DNA of 8,815 nt from JACVRW01 sp035645115 (GTDB lineage: Bacteria > Actinomycetota > Thermoleophilia > Solirubrobacterales > Thermoleophilaceae), in contig DASQNF010000108.1 in NCBI GenBank assembly GCA_035645115.1, positions 1 to 8,815 of the forward strand. Direction: 5' to 3'. Each line of letters begins with the position of its first letter. The first letter of the stretch is position 1. Below, in pieces: positions 1-6,538 of this stretch. Under the pieces are notes generated by a model, which made no database searches, was not told the DNA's origin, and saw nothing but the letters and a program-made list of their open reading frames with translations. The position numbers were made by a program, and so were the translations under genes.

Positions 1-1274
1 GGAACACGCTCGCGGAGGAGCGGCGCGCGCCGGCGCCGGCGGGGCGCGGGCCCGACGGCGGACGCGGGCCACGCTCGGGGCGCGCGCTCGAGCCGGTGCG
101 TCTCGGCGAGGTCGAAGCCCCTCGGGTGGAGCGCATGCACACCGGCATCGGCGAGCTCGACCGCGTGCTCGGCGGCGGCCTCGTGCCCGGCTCGCTCGTG
201 CTGATCGGCGGCTCCCCGGGGATAGGCAAGTCCACGCTCACTACGGGCGCCCTCGGCAACCTGGCGGCATCGGGACACAGGGTGCTCTACGTCTCGGGCG
301 AGGAATCGGCCGCGCAGGTCAAGCTGCGCGCACAGCGGCTCGGCCCGGGCGCGCTCGAGGTGCCGATCGTGGCGGACACCGACCTCGACACCGTGCTGGC
401 GACGATCGCGGCCGAGCGCCCCGAGGCCTGCGTCGTCGACTCGGTGCAGGTGCTCTACGACCCGGCGCTCAGCGGCAGCCCGGGCTCGGTCGGCCAGGTG
501 CGCGAGGTCGCGGGCCGGCTCATGCGGATGGCGAAGGAGCGCGGCGTGGCCGTGATCCTCGTGGGCCACGTGACCAAGGAGGGCGCGATCGCGGGCCCGC
601 GGGTGCTCGAGCACCTCGTGGACTGCGTCCTCTCCTTCGAGGGGGAGCGCGAGCGCACCTACCGTACCCTGCGCGCGCTCAAGAACCGCTTCGGCTCCAC
701 CAACGAGGTCGGCGTGTTCGAGATGCACGAGCACGGCCTGGTCGAGGTGGAGGACGCGAGCGCGCGCTTCGTCACCGAGGCCACCCGGGCGCCCGGCTCG
801 GTCGTGCTCTGCGCGATGGAGGGCTCGCGCCCGCTGCTCGTGGAGGTGCAGGCGCTCGTGGCGCCGAGCGAGCTGGTGCCGCCCCGGCGGGTCGCCAACG
901 GCGTCGACCGCAACCGGCTCGCGCTCGTGCTCGCCGTGCTCGCGCGCCACGGCGGGCTCGCGCTCGGCTCGAGCGACGTGTTCGTGTCGGTGGCGGGCGG
1001 GGTCCGCGTGGACGAGCCCGGCGCCGACCTCGCGATCGCGCTCGCGCTGGCATCGGCGTCGAAGGGCTTCGCGCTCGGCGGCGAGCGGCCGCTGGCGGCG
1101 TTCGGAGAGCTCGGGCTGACCGGCGAGCTGCGTGCGGTCGCGCACGCAGACCGCCGCCTGGCCGAGGCCGCCAAGTTCGGGCTCGATCGGGTGGTCAGCC
1201 CTGGGGGCGCCGGCGGGACGCTTCGCCAGGCGCTCGCCACCGTGGCTGGGCCGGTTCGCGCCGAGGCCGCCTGA
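1..1274 (+). CDS. radA: DNA repair protein RadA (Sms), 5'-truncated by window edge
   Basis: RadA is a RecA-like ATPase that drives branch migration of recombination intermediates in the cytoplasm. The reading frame stays open to the first base. Bases 1-2 (GG) fit the end of a Trp codon and codons 3-20 read NTLAEE, matching the family's WNTLVEE segment just after the N-terminal four-cysteine zinc finger. The true start and zinc finger therefore lie upstream; the GTG at 96 is not the start. Visible motifs are GSPGIGKS (Walker A, nt 210-233), VVDS (Walker B, nt 432-443) and the RadA-specific KNRFG (nt 681-695). A C-terminal Lon-protease-like domain follows (about nt 800-1271; FVSVAGGVRVDEPGADLA). 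The 423 visible residues plus about 30 missing ones match the usual length of about 450-460. A linker rich in Arg, Gly and Pro (nt 21-90) is unremarkable. The stop codon is buried in a strong stem-loop. Confidence 0.97.
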   Translation, partial: NTLAEERRAPAPAGRGPDGGRGPRSGRALEPVRLGEVEAPRVERMHTGIGELDRVLGGGLVPGSLVLIGGSPGIGKSTLTTGALGNLAASGHRVLYVSGEESAAQVKLRAQRLGPGALEVPIVADTDLDTVLATIAAERPEACVVDSVQVLYDPALSGSPGSVGQVREVAGRLMRMAKERGVAVILVGHVTKEGAIAGPRVLEHLVDCVLSFEGERERTYRTLRALKNRFGSTNEVGVFEMHEHGLVEVEDASARFVTEATRAPGSVVLCAMEGSRPLLVEVQALVAPSELVPPRRVANGVDRNRLALVLAVLARHGGLALGSSDVFVSVAGGVRVDEPGADLAIALALASASKGFALGGERPLAAFGELGLTGELRAVAHADRRLAEAAKFGLDRVVSPGGAGGTLRQALATVAGPVRAEAA

Positions 1275-1303
1275 GGGGGCCGCGCGGGCCCCTCCGGCCT
1301 CGG
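1261..1303 (+). terminator. Large stem-loop spanning the radA stop codon (terminator-like, no T-tract)
   Basis: Bases 1261-1269 (CCGAGGCCG) are the exact reverse complement of 1295-1303 (CGGCCTCGG). Inside, after a 3-nt bulge, 1273-1278 (GAGGGG) pairs with 1289-1294 (CCCCTC). A further 2 bp follow beyond a bulged G, closing a loop of about 5 nt. The stop codon TGA (1272-1274) is inside the structure. No T-run follows, as is common in high-GC actinobacteria. It most likely ends radA transcription or stabilises the mRNA 3' end before disA starts. Confidence 0.6.
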
Positions 1304-1351
1304 AAACCGCTGCAAACGGAGCCAATAAACGCGAACTAAAGACTGTTCACG

Positions 1352-1366
1352 TAGAATCGGTGCTCA
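1352..1366 (+). promoter_or_regulatory. Probable disA promoter (-10 TAGAAT), possibly leaderless
   Basis: A TAGAAT hexamer at 1352-1357 fits the actinobacterial -10 pattern TANNNT. It lies 8 nt before the ATG at 1366, so transcription could begin at or next to the start codon. The surrounding 1306-1357 segment is clearly more AT-rich than its neighbours. No Shine-Dalgarno precedes the ATG and no convincing -35 is seen at 16-18 bp. The position just after the radA hairpin supports an independent disA transcript. Confidence 0.5.
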
Positions 1367-2475
1367 TGCCGTATGCCGGGGACGACGTCGCAGAGCTCGA
1401 AGCCCGGCAGGAACCGAGGCTCGTCCGAGCCCTGGAGATGGTGGCGCCGGGGACGGCCGTTCGGGAGGGTCTCGACAACATCGTTCAGGGTCGGACCGGC
1501 GCCCTGATCTGCATTGGGGAGTCGGAGGAGCTCAGCTTCCTGCTGTCGGGCGGCGTCAAGCTGGACGTGGACTACACCCCCGCGCTGCTCTACCAGCTCG
1601 CCAAGATGGACGGCGCCCTGCTGCTGGCGTCGAACGGCACCAAGATCCTGTGGGCGAACGTCCAGCTGATGCCGGATCCCACGATCCTCTCGCTCGAGAC
1701 CGGCACCCGCCACCGAACGGCGGAGCGCGTCTCGAAGCAGACCGACGCCCTGGTGATCGCGATATCCGCGAGCCGCAGCGTCGTCTCGCTCTACCTCGAC
1801 GGCGCGAAGTACATCCTCGAGGACATCCCGGTGGTGCTGGCGAAGGCCAACCAGGCGCTCGCCACCCTCGACAAGTACCGCAGCCGCCTCGACCAGGTCT
1901 CCACCCGACTGACTGCCCTCGAGTTCGAGGGCGGCGTGACGCTCCACGACGTGCTCACCGTGCTCCAGCGCTCCGAGCTCGTCACGCGCATGGCCGTGGA
2001 GATCGAGCGCTACATCGTGGAGCTCGGGGCCGAGGGGCGGCTGATCGAGATGCAGCTCGAGGAGACGATGGTCGGCGTGGCCGCCGACAAGTCCGCGCTG
2101 GTGCGCGACTACATCGTCGAGCCCTCGGAGGAGGGCTTCGCCATGGTGCTCGACTCGCTGGCCCGGCTGCCCCACCAGGACCTGCTCGACTTCGGTCGCC
2201 TTGCCGAGCTGCTCGGCTACGACCGCAAGCTGAACACCCTCGACCACCCCGCCTCGCCGCGCGGCTTCCGCATCCTCGGACGCATTCCAAGGCTTCCGAA
2301 GATGGTGGTCCAGTCGATCGTTAGTGAGTTCAGCGGACTCGACGAGATCCTCGCCGCGTCGGACTCGGAGCTCGAATCCGTGGAGGGCGTGGGCGACATG
2401 CGTGCGAAGGACATCCGCGAGGGACTTCGCAGGCTCCAGGAGATCAACCTCGTGGACCGGTATCTGCAAACCTGA
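1366..2475 (+). CDS. disA: DNA integrity scanning diadenylate cyclase DisA
   Basis: DisA condenses two ATP into cyclic di-AMP, as an octamer that senses branched DNA. From the ATG at 1366 the product is 369 residues, close to Bacillus DisA (about 360). The N-terminal DAC domain (about residues 20-145) carries the catalytic DGA (82-84) and the GTRHRTAE motif (113-120, including RHR). A helical linker (about 150-285) contains LDKYRSRLDQVSTRL. The C-terminal helix-hairpin-helix DNA-binding region (about 298-369) includes GFRILGRIPRLP and VEGVGDMRAKDIREGL. The frame is open further upstream, but that stretch is radA shadow and intergenic DNA, so I reject the longer version. A GTG at 1360 is an alternative start. 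radA next door is the classical partner in B. subtilis and mycobacteria; RadA is reported to inhibit DisA activity. All catalytic motifs are intact. Confidence 0.97.
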   Translation: MPYAGDDVAELEARQEPRLVRALEMVAPGTAVREGLDNIVQGRTGALICIGESEELSFLLSGGVKLDVDYTPALLYQLAKMDGALLLASNGTKILWANVQLMPDPTILSLETGTRHRTAERVSKQTDALVIAISASRSVVSLYLDGAKYILEDIPVVLAKANQALATLDKYRSRLDQVSTRLTALEFEGGVTLHDVLTVLQRSELVTRMAVEIERYIVELGAEGRLIEMQLEETMVGVAADKSALVRDYIVEPSEEGFAMVLDSLARLPHQDLLDFGRLAELLGYDRKLNTLDHPASPRGFRILGRIPRLPKMVVQSIVSEFSGLDEILAASDSELESVEGVGDMRAKDIREGLRRLQEINLVDRYLQT

Positions 2476-2513
2476 AAGCACACCGGCGCGAGGACATGCG
2501 CCGCGTACACGTA

Positions 2514-2519
2514 GGAGGT
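2514..2519 (+). promoter_or_regulatory. Strong Shine-Dalgarno (GGAGGT) for carD
   Basis: GGAGGT is the best ribosome-binding site in the interior of the window. It ends 6 nt before an in-frame ATC (2526) and 18 nt before the next in-frame ATG (2538). It lies 16 nt after another in-frame ATG (2496), which lacks a well-placed site of its own. It therefore bears directly on the carD start question. Confidence 0.6.
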
Positions 2520-2537
2520 AACCCCATCAGCGAAGCG

Positions 2538-3104
2538 ATGTTGGACGAGGAATTCGTAGAGGACCTCGTGATCGACCGGCCGCCGGCCGTATACGAGATC
2601 GGCGACCAGGTCGTGTATCCCCATCACGGGGCGGGCAAGGTCCTCAAGAAGGAGATGAAGGAGGTGCTCGGCGAGAAGCGTGAGTACCTGACCATCAAGA
2701 TCCTTCACAACGACATGACGGTCATGGTTCCGTGCTGCAACGCCGACAAGGCGGGGCTCCGGCGCGTGATCGGGGAGGACGATGTAAAGAAGGTGCTCTC
2801 GGTCCTTCGTGACGACGTGAGCCAAATGCCCAAGAACTGGAATCGGCGCTTCAAGCACAACCGCGAGAAGATCAAGACGGGGGATGTCTTCGAGCTGGCC
2901 GAGGTGGTTCGCAACCTGGCCATCCGCGAGAGCGAGAAGGGCCTCTCGACCGGCGAGAAACAGATGTACACGCGGGCGAAGAAGATCCTCGCCTCCGAGC
3001 TCATGTACGCGCTCGACATGGAGGAGGACGAGGCCGAGACGCACCTCGAGGATCTGATCGCTGAGGCGCACGCGGGCCGAAACGGCGCCGCGGCCTCCGC
3101 ATAG
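2538..3104 (+). CDS. carD: CarD/CdnL-family RNA polymerase-binding transcription regulator
   Basis: CarD/CdnL proteins bind the RNA polymerase beta subunit and the upstream fork of the promoter bubble, stabilising open complexes, notably at rRNA and other weak promoters. An N-terminal Tudor-like RNAP-interaction domain (about residues 19-90 from the 2538 ATG) begins YEIGDQVVYPHHGAGKV. An all-helical DNA-binding domain (about 97-175) contains PKNWNRRFK with the wedge tryptophan W101, then GLSTGEKQMYTRAKKILASE. At 188 residues it is longer than M. tuberculosis CarD (162), with an acidic N-terminal tail (LDEEFVEDL) and a C-terminal tail. The start is uncertain: ATG 2496 gives 202 residues, ATC 2526 has the best Shine-Dalgarno spacing, and ATG 2538 is the conservative choice. 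It lies shortly after disA and is probably co-transcribed. A Cys-Cys pair (66-67) sits where mycobacteria have Ala-Glu. Confidence 0.93.
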   Translation: MLDEEFVEDLVIDRPPAVYEIGDQVVYPHHGAGKVLKKEMKEVLGEKREYLTIKILHNDMTVMVPCCNADKAGLRRVIGEDDVKKVLSVLRDDVSQMPKNWNRRFKHNREKIKTGDVFELAEVVRNLAIRESEKGLSTGEKQMYTRAKKILASELMYALDMEEDEAETHLEDLIAEAHAGRNGAAASA

Positions 3105-3124
3105 CCGAGCGACGAGAGGCGCCG

Positions 3125-3200
3125 GGGGGCCCGGGGGCGTGAGCCCCGGATGTCGGCTGCCGGCCAGGTGCCACGGGGGTCCGGGGGCGTGAGCCCCCGG
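3125..3200 (+). repeat. Two near-identical 25-26 bp hairpin repeats, 50 bp apart
   Basis: Unit 1 (3125-3149) and unit 2 (3175-3200) share the form GGGGG(C/T)CC-GGGGGC-GTGA-GCCCC(C)GG. They differ by one substitution and one C. Unit 2 folds as a perfect 8-bp stem (3181-3188 with 3193-3200) closed by a GTGA loop, which in RNA is a GNRA tetraloop. Unit 1 folds the same way (3131-3149) with one bulged G. They fill the carD-ispD gap and run into the ispD start. They look like copies of a short REP-like palindrome and could act as terminator, attenuator or mRNA-stability elements. Confidence 0.75.
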
Positions 3201-3833
3201 TCGCTCTCACTCGTCGGCATCGTTCCCGCCGCCGGCGGCGGCGAGCGGCTCGGCGCCGGCGGGCCGAAGGCGTTCGTGCCCTGCGCAGGCCGGCCGCTGC
3301 TCGACTGGAGCCTGGACGTGCTCGCCGCGGTGTGCGAGCGGGTGGTGGTGGCGGTGCCGCCGGGCCATGAGCGCCCGCCCGACAGGGTCACCGGAGGGGC
3401 GTCCCGCTCGGCGTCGGTCAGGAATGCCCTGCGCGCCGCCCCGGAGGCCACGGTGGCCGTGGTCCACGACGCCGCTCGCCCGCTCCTGACACGTGAGCTC
3501 TTGGAGCGCTGCGTCACGGCGCTCGAGGACGCGGACGGCGCGGTGGCCGCCGTCCCTGTCACGGACACCATCCACTCGGTGGGGCCGGACTCGGCGATCG
3601 AGTCGACGCCGCCGCGCTCGTCGCTCTGGGCCGCCCAGACCCCGCAGGTGTTCCGGGCCGAGACCCTGCGCCGCGCCCTCGAGGTAGACGACGAGGCGCT
3701 GGCGGCCGCCACCGACGACGCCTCGCTCGTGCTGGCGGCGGGCGGGCGGGTGCGCGTGGTCGAGGCCCCCGCCACGAACATCAAGGTCACGACCGCGGCT
3801 GACCTGCGCATGGTCGAGTCGGCGTTGTGCTGA
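3189..3833 (+). CDS. ispD: 2-C-methyl-D-erythritol 4-phosphate cytidylyltransferase IspD
   Basis: IspD joins CTP and MEP to give CDP-methylerythritol and pyrophosphate, the third step of the MEP isoprenoid pathway. Motifs, numbered from the GTG at 3189 (214 residues), are IVPAAGGGERLGAGGPKAF (11-29, the nucleotide-binding loop with essential Arg/Lys), VVHDAARPLL (91-100), TDTIHS (125-130), WAAQTPQVFRAETL (147-160), ATDDASL (174-180) and NIKVTTAADL (197-206). I chose GTG 3189 because family members start about 7-11 residues before VPAAG. The alternative ATG 3150 adds 13 residues encoded largely by the hairpin repeat. Neither start has a canonical Shine-Dalgarno, and GTG 3189 lies exactly in the hairpin loop. 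The last 7 nt overlap the next gene, implying coupled translation. The partner ispF lies one gene downstream. Confidence 0.95.
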   Translation: MSPRSLSLVGIVPAAGGGERLGAGGPKAFVPCAGRPLLDWSLDVLAAVCERVVVAVPPGHERPPDRVTGGASRSASVRNALRAAPEATVAVVHDAARPLLTRELLERCVTALEDADGAVAAVPVTDTIHSVGPDSAIESTPPRSSLWAAQTPQVFRAETLRRALEVDDEALAAATDDASLVLAAGGRVRVVEAPATNIKVTTAADLRMVESALC

Positions 3834-4666
3834 CGGACTACCACGTGCACCTGCGCCCGGACGAGCCCGGGGCGACCGCCGAGCGCTACTTCACCGCCGC
3901 GAACGCCGACCGCTTCCGCGAGACGGCGACCGAGCGCGGAATCGAGGAGCTCGGCGTGGCCGAGCACATCCACCGGTTCGCCCAGTCGCTCGAGGTCTGG
4001 ACCCATCCCTGGTATCGGCACTGGGCCCGTGACGACGTGGACGAGTACTGCGACTTCGTGCGCTCGTCGGGGCTGCGCCTCGGCGTGGAGGCGGACTTCC
4101 TGCCGGGCCGCGAAGACCGGCTGGCGAGCTTCCTCGACGTGCGTCCGTGGGACTACGTGGTCGGCTCGGTCCACTTCCTGAGCGACGAGGCCCTCGACCT
4201 GCACGGCGAGCCGGACTGGGAGCGCTGGGACATCTGGCGCGAGGGCGACCCCGAGAAGGTCTGGGCGCGCTACTTCGAGACGCTCGGCGAGGCCGCCCGC
4301 ACCGGCATCTTCGACATCCTCGCCCACCCCGATCTCGTGAAGGTCTGGGGCGCGCGGGTGCCGCTGCCGCGGGGCGACCTGCGTCGCTTCTACGAGCGTG
4401 CGATGGACGGCATAGCCGAGTCGGACGTGGCGATCGAGGTCTCCACCGCGGGCCTGCGCAAGCCCGTGGGCCAGATCTTCCCGGCCGCGTCCTTCCTCGA
4501 GATGTGCCTCGAAGCCGGACGGCCCGTGGCGCTGTCCAGCGACGCCCACCTGCCCGAGCAGCTCGGGTTCGAGTACGAGCGGGCGCTCGAGTGGCTGGAC
4601 GGGCTGGGCGTGGGCGAGATCGCCGTCTTCGAGGGCCGCCGACGGCGGCTGGAGCCGCTCGGATGA
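3827..4666 (+). CDS. PHP-domain phosphoesterase, histidinol-phosphatase (HisJ/HisK)-like
   Basis: PHP-fold metal-dependent phosphoesterase, 279 residues, similar in length to Bacillus HisJ (about 268), which dephosphorylates L-histidinol phosphate. Metal-ligand motifs are all present and in order: HxH (H6, H8 in DYHVHL), EH (E46, H47), GVEAD (E88), GSVHFL (S114, H116), LAHPDL (H167, D169) and SSDAH (D239, H241). The segment STAGLRKPVGQIFP (206-219) resembles the HisJ NTSGLRK region. The GTG start overlaps the end of ispD by 7 nt, and the stop overlaps ispF by 4 nt (ATGA), so it is translationally embedded between two MEP-pathway genes. No other histidine gene is nearby. Histidinol phosphatase is the best family guess; action on another small phosphate ester is possible. 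No signal peptide or membrane segment is seen. Confidence 0.85.
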   Translation: MLTDYHVHLRPDEPGATAERYFTAANADRFRETATERGIEELGVAEHIHRFAQSLEVWTHPWYRHWARDDVDEYCDFVRSSGLRLGVEADFLPGREDRLASFLDVRPWDYVVGSVHFLSDEALDLHGEPDWERWDIWREGDPEKVWARYFETLGEAARTGIFDILAHPDLVKVWGARVPLPRGDLRRFYERAMDGIAESDVAIEVSTAGLRKPVGQIFPAASFLEMCLEAGRPVALSSDAHLPEQLGFEYERALEWLDGLGVGEIAVFEGRRRRLEPLG

Positions 4667-5151
4667 GCGCGCGCGTGGGGATCGGCTACGACTCGCACCG
4701 CTTCGAGCCCGGCCGGCGGCTCGTACTGGGCGGCGTCGAGATCCCCGGCGCCGAGCGCGGCCTCGCCGGTCACTCGGACGCCGACGTGCTCGCGCACGCG
4801 GTGATTGACGCGTTGCTGGGGGCCGCCGGGCTGGGCGACATCGGGCGCCACTTCCCCGACACCGACGAGCGCTGGCGCGGCTCCGACTCGATCGAGCTGC
4901 TGCGCACGGTCCGGGGGCTGCTCGCCGACGCCGGCCACGAGCCGGCCAACCTCGACGCCACGATCATCTGCGAAGCGCCCAAGCTGGGCGCCCACAGGGA
5001 CGAGATGCGCGCGCGCCTCGCCGAGGCCGCCGGAATCGCACCGGACGCAGTGAACGTGAAGTTCACCACCAACGAGGGCATGGGCTTCACCGGCCGTGGC
5101 GACGGGATAGCGGCGCTGGCCGTGGCCTCTGTCGCGCCGCCGGTGGGCTAG
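4663..5151 (+). CDS. ispF: 2-C-methyl-D-erythritol 2,4-cyclodiphosphate synthase IspF
   Basis: IspF cyclises CDP-methylerythritol 2-phosphate to methylerythritol 2,4-cyclodiphosphate, releasing CMP; it is a homotrimer with a zinc site. The product is 162 residues, the normal size. Zinc ligands D10 and H12 (GYDSHRF) and H45 (VLAHAVIDALLGA) are visible. HSDAD (37-41), the DIGRHFPDTD segment (59-68) and the C-terminal FTTNEGMGFTGRGDGIAALAV signature follow. The ATG lies inside the preceding stop (ATGA), so translation is coupled to the PHP gene. The IspE step between IspD and IspF is not encoded in this window. The start is well fixed because nothing in frame upstream resembles the family. Confidence 0.97.
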   Translation: MSARVGIGYDSHRFEPGRRLVLGGVEIPGAERGLAGHSDADVLAHAVIDALLGAAGLGDIGRHFPDTDERWRGSDSIELLRTVRGLLADAGHEPANLDATIICEAPKLGAHRDEMRARLAEAAGIAPDAVNVKFTTNEGMGFTGRGDGIAALAVASVAPPVG

Positions 5152-5163
5152 CCTCGCGCGTCG
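5149..5163 (+). promoter_or_regulatory. Possible -10 box TAGCCT 8 nt before the amidase start
   Basis: TAGCCT at 5149-5154 fits TANNNT and stands 8 nt before the GTG at 5163, the same geometry as at disA. Its first three bases are the ispF stop codon, so chance is a real possibility. No -35 is evident. The following CTCGCGCGT resembles the sequence before cysS. Confidence 0.3.
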
Positions 5164-6521
5164 TGGACACTCTCGACCTTGCGTTCGCCGGGGTGGTGCG
5201 GCAGGCCGAGCTCGTGCGCGCCGGCGAGGTCAGCTCGCGCGAGCTGGTCGAGCTCTACCTCGAGCGGATCGAGCGGATCGACCCCGAGCTGAACTCTTAC
5301 CGCAAGGTGATGGGCGAGCGCGCCCTGGCCGACGCCGCCCAGGCGGACGCGCGGCGCGCGGGCGGGGACGAGCGCCCGCTGCTCGGCGTGCCGGTCGCAG
5401 TCAAGGACGCGCAGGACGTGGCCGGCGAGGTCACGAGCTGGGGCACCGCGGCGAACCTGACCCCTGCCGCGCAGGACAGCGAGCTCGTGCGCCGCCTGCG
5501 TGCCGCGGGCGCGGTGGTCCTCGGCAAGACGAACCTGCCGGAGCTGGCGATCATGGGCGAGACCGAGGGCCCGTCGTTCGGCGTGACGCGCAATCCCTGG
5601 AGCAGCGACCGCAGCCCTGCCGGGTCGAGCGGAGGGAGCGCGGCCGCCGTGGCCGCCGGCCTCTGCGCCGCCGCAACGGCCTCCGACGGCGCCGGATCGA
5701 TCCGCCTGCCGGCGGCCAACTGCGGCCTCGTTGGCCTGAAGCCCACGCGCGACCTGATCCCGCTGGCGCCGCTCTGCGAGCACTGGTTCGGCCTGAGCGT
5801 GGCGGGCTTCCTCACCCGCACGGTGGCCGACACGGCCCTGCTCGTGAGCGTCGCCGCGGGCGACGAGCAGCTGATGAGTGCCCCGTCGCGTCCGCCCGCG
5901 GGCGTGCGCGTGGCCTGGTCGGCGAAGCCGAGCCTCCCCGCCCGAATCGACTCCCTGATGGCGCGACTGGTCGAGGAGGCCGCCGGCCGCCTGGGCGCGC
6001 ACGGCCACCGAGTCGAGCAGGAGGATCCGCCGTATCCTATGGTGAGCCCCGCGCCGAGCCGCTATCTGGCCGGCATCGCCCAGGACGCCGCGCGCGTGGA
6101 GCGGCCGGAGCGCCTGCAGCGCCGCACGCGTGGCTTCGCGCGCATGGGCCGGGGGATCAGAGGTCCCCTGCTCGAGTGGTCCCTGCGCGAGGACTGCAGC
6201 GAGAGCGGGCGGCCGTTCTTCGAGCGCCACGACGTGCTCGTGACCCCGCTCACCGCCCGCCCCCCGGTGGCGGCGGCCCAGTGGGAGGGCCGCGGAGCGC
6301 TGCGGACGCTCCTCGGCATGGTCGCCGTCTATCCGTTCACAGGGCACTGGAACCTAACCGGCCAGCCCGCGATCGCAGTGCCGGCCGGGCGCGGCGACGA
6401 CGGCATGCCGGTGGGCGTGCAGATCGTGGGCAGACACGGGGAGGACGCCACGCTCCTCGCGCTGGCGGCGCAGCTCGAGGCGGAGATCGGCTGGGCCGAG
6501 CGCCGCCCGCCGGTGTCGTGA
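5163..6521 (+). CDS. Amidase-signature family hydrolase
   Basis: Amidase-signature enzymes hydrolyse C-N amide bonds with a Ser-cisSer-Lys triad. The triad is readable: K81 in VAVKD, S155 in AGSSGGSAAAVAAG (153-166) and nucleophile S179 in DGAGSIRLPA (175-184). The spacing (74 and 24 residues) matches FAAH-type enzymes. The N-terminus has the usual VSSRELVELYLERIERIDPELNS helix (23-45), and the C-terminal NLTGQPAIAVPAG segment is also typical. At 452 residues it is a complete single-domain enzyme with no signal peptide. It starts at GTG 5163, 11 nt after ispF. I do not see a basis for calling it GatA: there is no gatC or gatB beside it. The substrate is unknown; acylamides, nitrile-derived amides or 6-aminohexanoate-like substrates are all possible. 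It is not part of the usual core of this cluster and was probably inserted between ispF and cysS. Confidence 0.9.
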   Translation: MDTLDLAFAGVVRQAELVRAGEVSSRELVELYLERIERIDPELNSYRKVMGERALADAAQADARRAGGDERPLLGVPVAVKDAQDVAGEVTSWGTAANLTPAAQDSELVRRLRAAGAVVLGKTNLPELAIMGETEGPSFGVTRNPWSSDRSPAGSSGGSAAAVAAGLCAAATASDGAGSIRLPAANCGLVGLKPTRDLIPLAPLCEHWFGLSVAGFLTRTVADTALLVSVAAGDEQLMSAPSRPPAGVRVAWSAKPSLPARIDSLMARLVEEAAGRLGAHGHRVEQEDPPYPMVSPAPSRYLAGIAQDAARVERPERLQRRTRGFARMGRGIRGPLLEWSLREDCSESGRPFFERHDVLVTPLTARPPVAAAQWEGRGALRTLLGMVAVYPFTGHWNLTGQPAIAVPAGRGDDGMPVGVQIVGRHGEDATLLALAAQLEAEIGWAERRPPVS

Positions 6522-6537
6522 GGCGCCGCGACGGCGG
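6507..6537 (+). terminator. Weak stem-loop at the amidase stop codon
   Basis: 6507-6511 (CCGCC) can pair with 6533-6537 (GGCGG), and inside it 6515-6518 (GTCG) with 6529-6532 (CGAC). This places the stop codon TGA (6519-6521) in the apical part. No T-run follows. It mirrors the radA-end hairpin but is much weaker, and in such GC-rich DNA pairing of this size can be accidental. Confidence 0.25.
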
Positions 6538-6538
6538 T

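Noticed and set aside
1132..1365. Upstream extension of the disA frame into radA
   Set aside because: The extra 78 residues come from out-of-frame radA and intergenic DNA and match no part of DisA; the normal length is reached from ATG 1366.
1336..2481. 381-codon minus-strand frame opposite disA
   Set aside because: It covers disA almost exactly. The sense strand has complete DAC and HhH motifs and the antisense product has none.
2705..4549. 614-codon open frame on the minus strand
   Set aside because: It lies antisense to carD, ispD and the PHP gene, has low-complexity composition rich in Arg, Ser, Ala and Pro, and shows no recognisable domain. It is a shadow of GC-rich codon bias.
4147..4662. 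Upstream extension of the ispF frame across the PHP gene
   Set aside because: It is Arg/Gly-rich out-of-frame translation of the PHP gene. IspF is full length from ATG 4663, where it forms a typical ATGA overlap.
6038..6055. A third copy of the GGTGAGCCCC hairpin core inside the amidase gene
   Set aside because: Only about 10 bases match, and there is no matching left arm or stem, so it is ordinary coding sequence.
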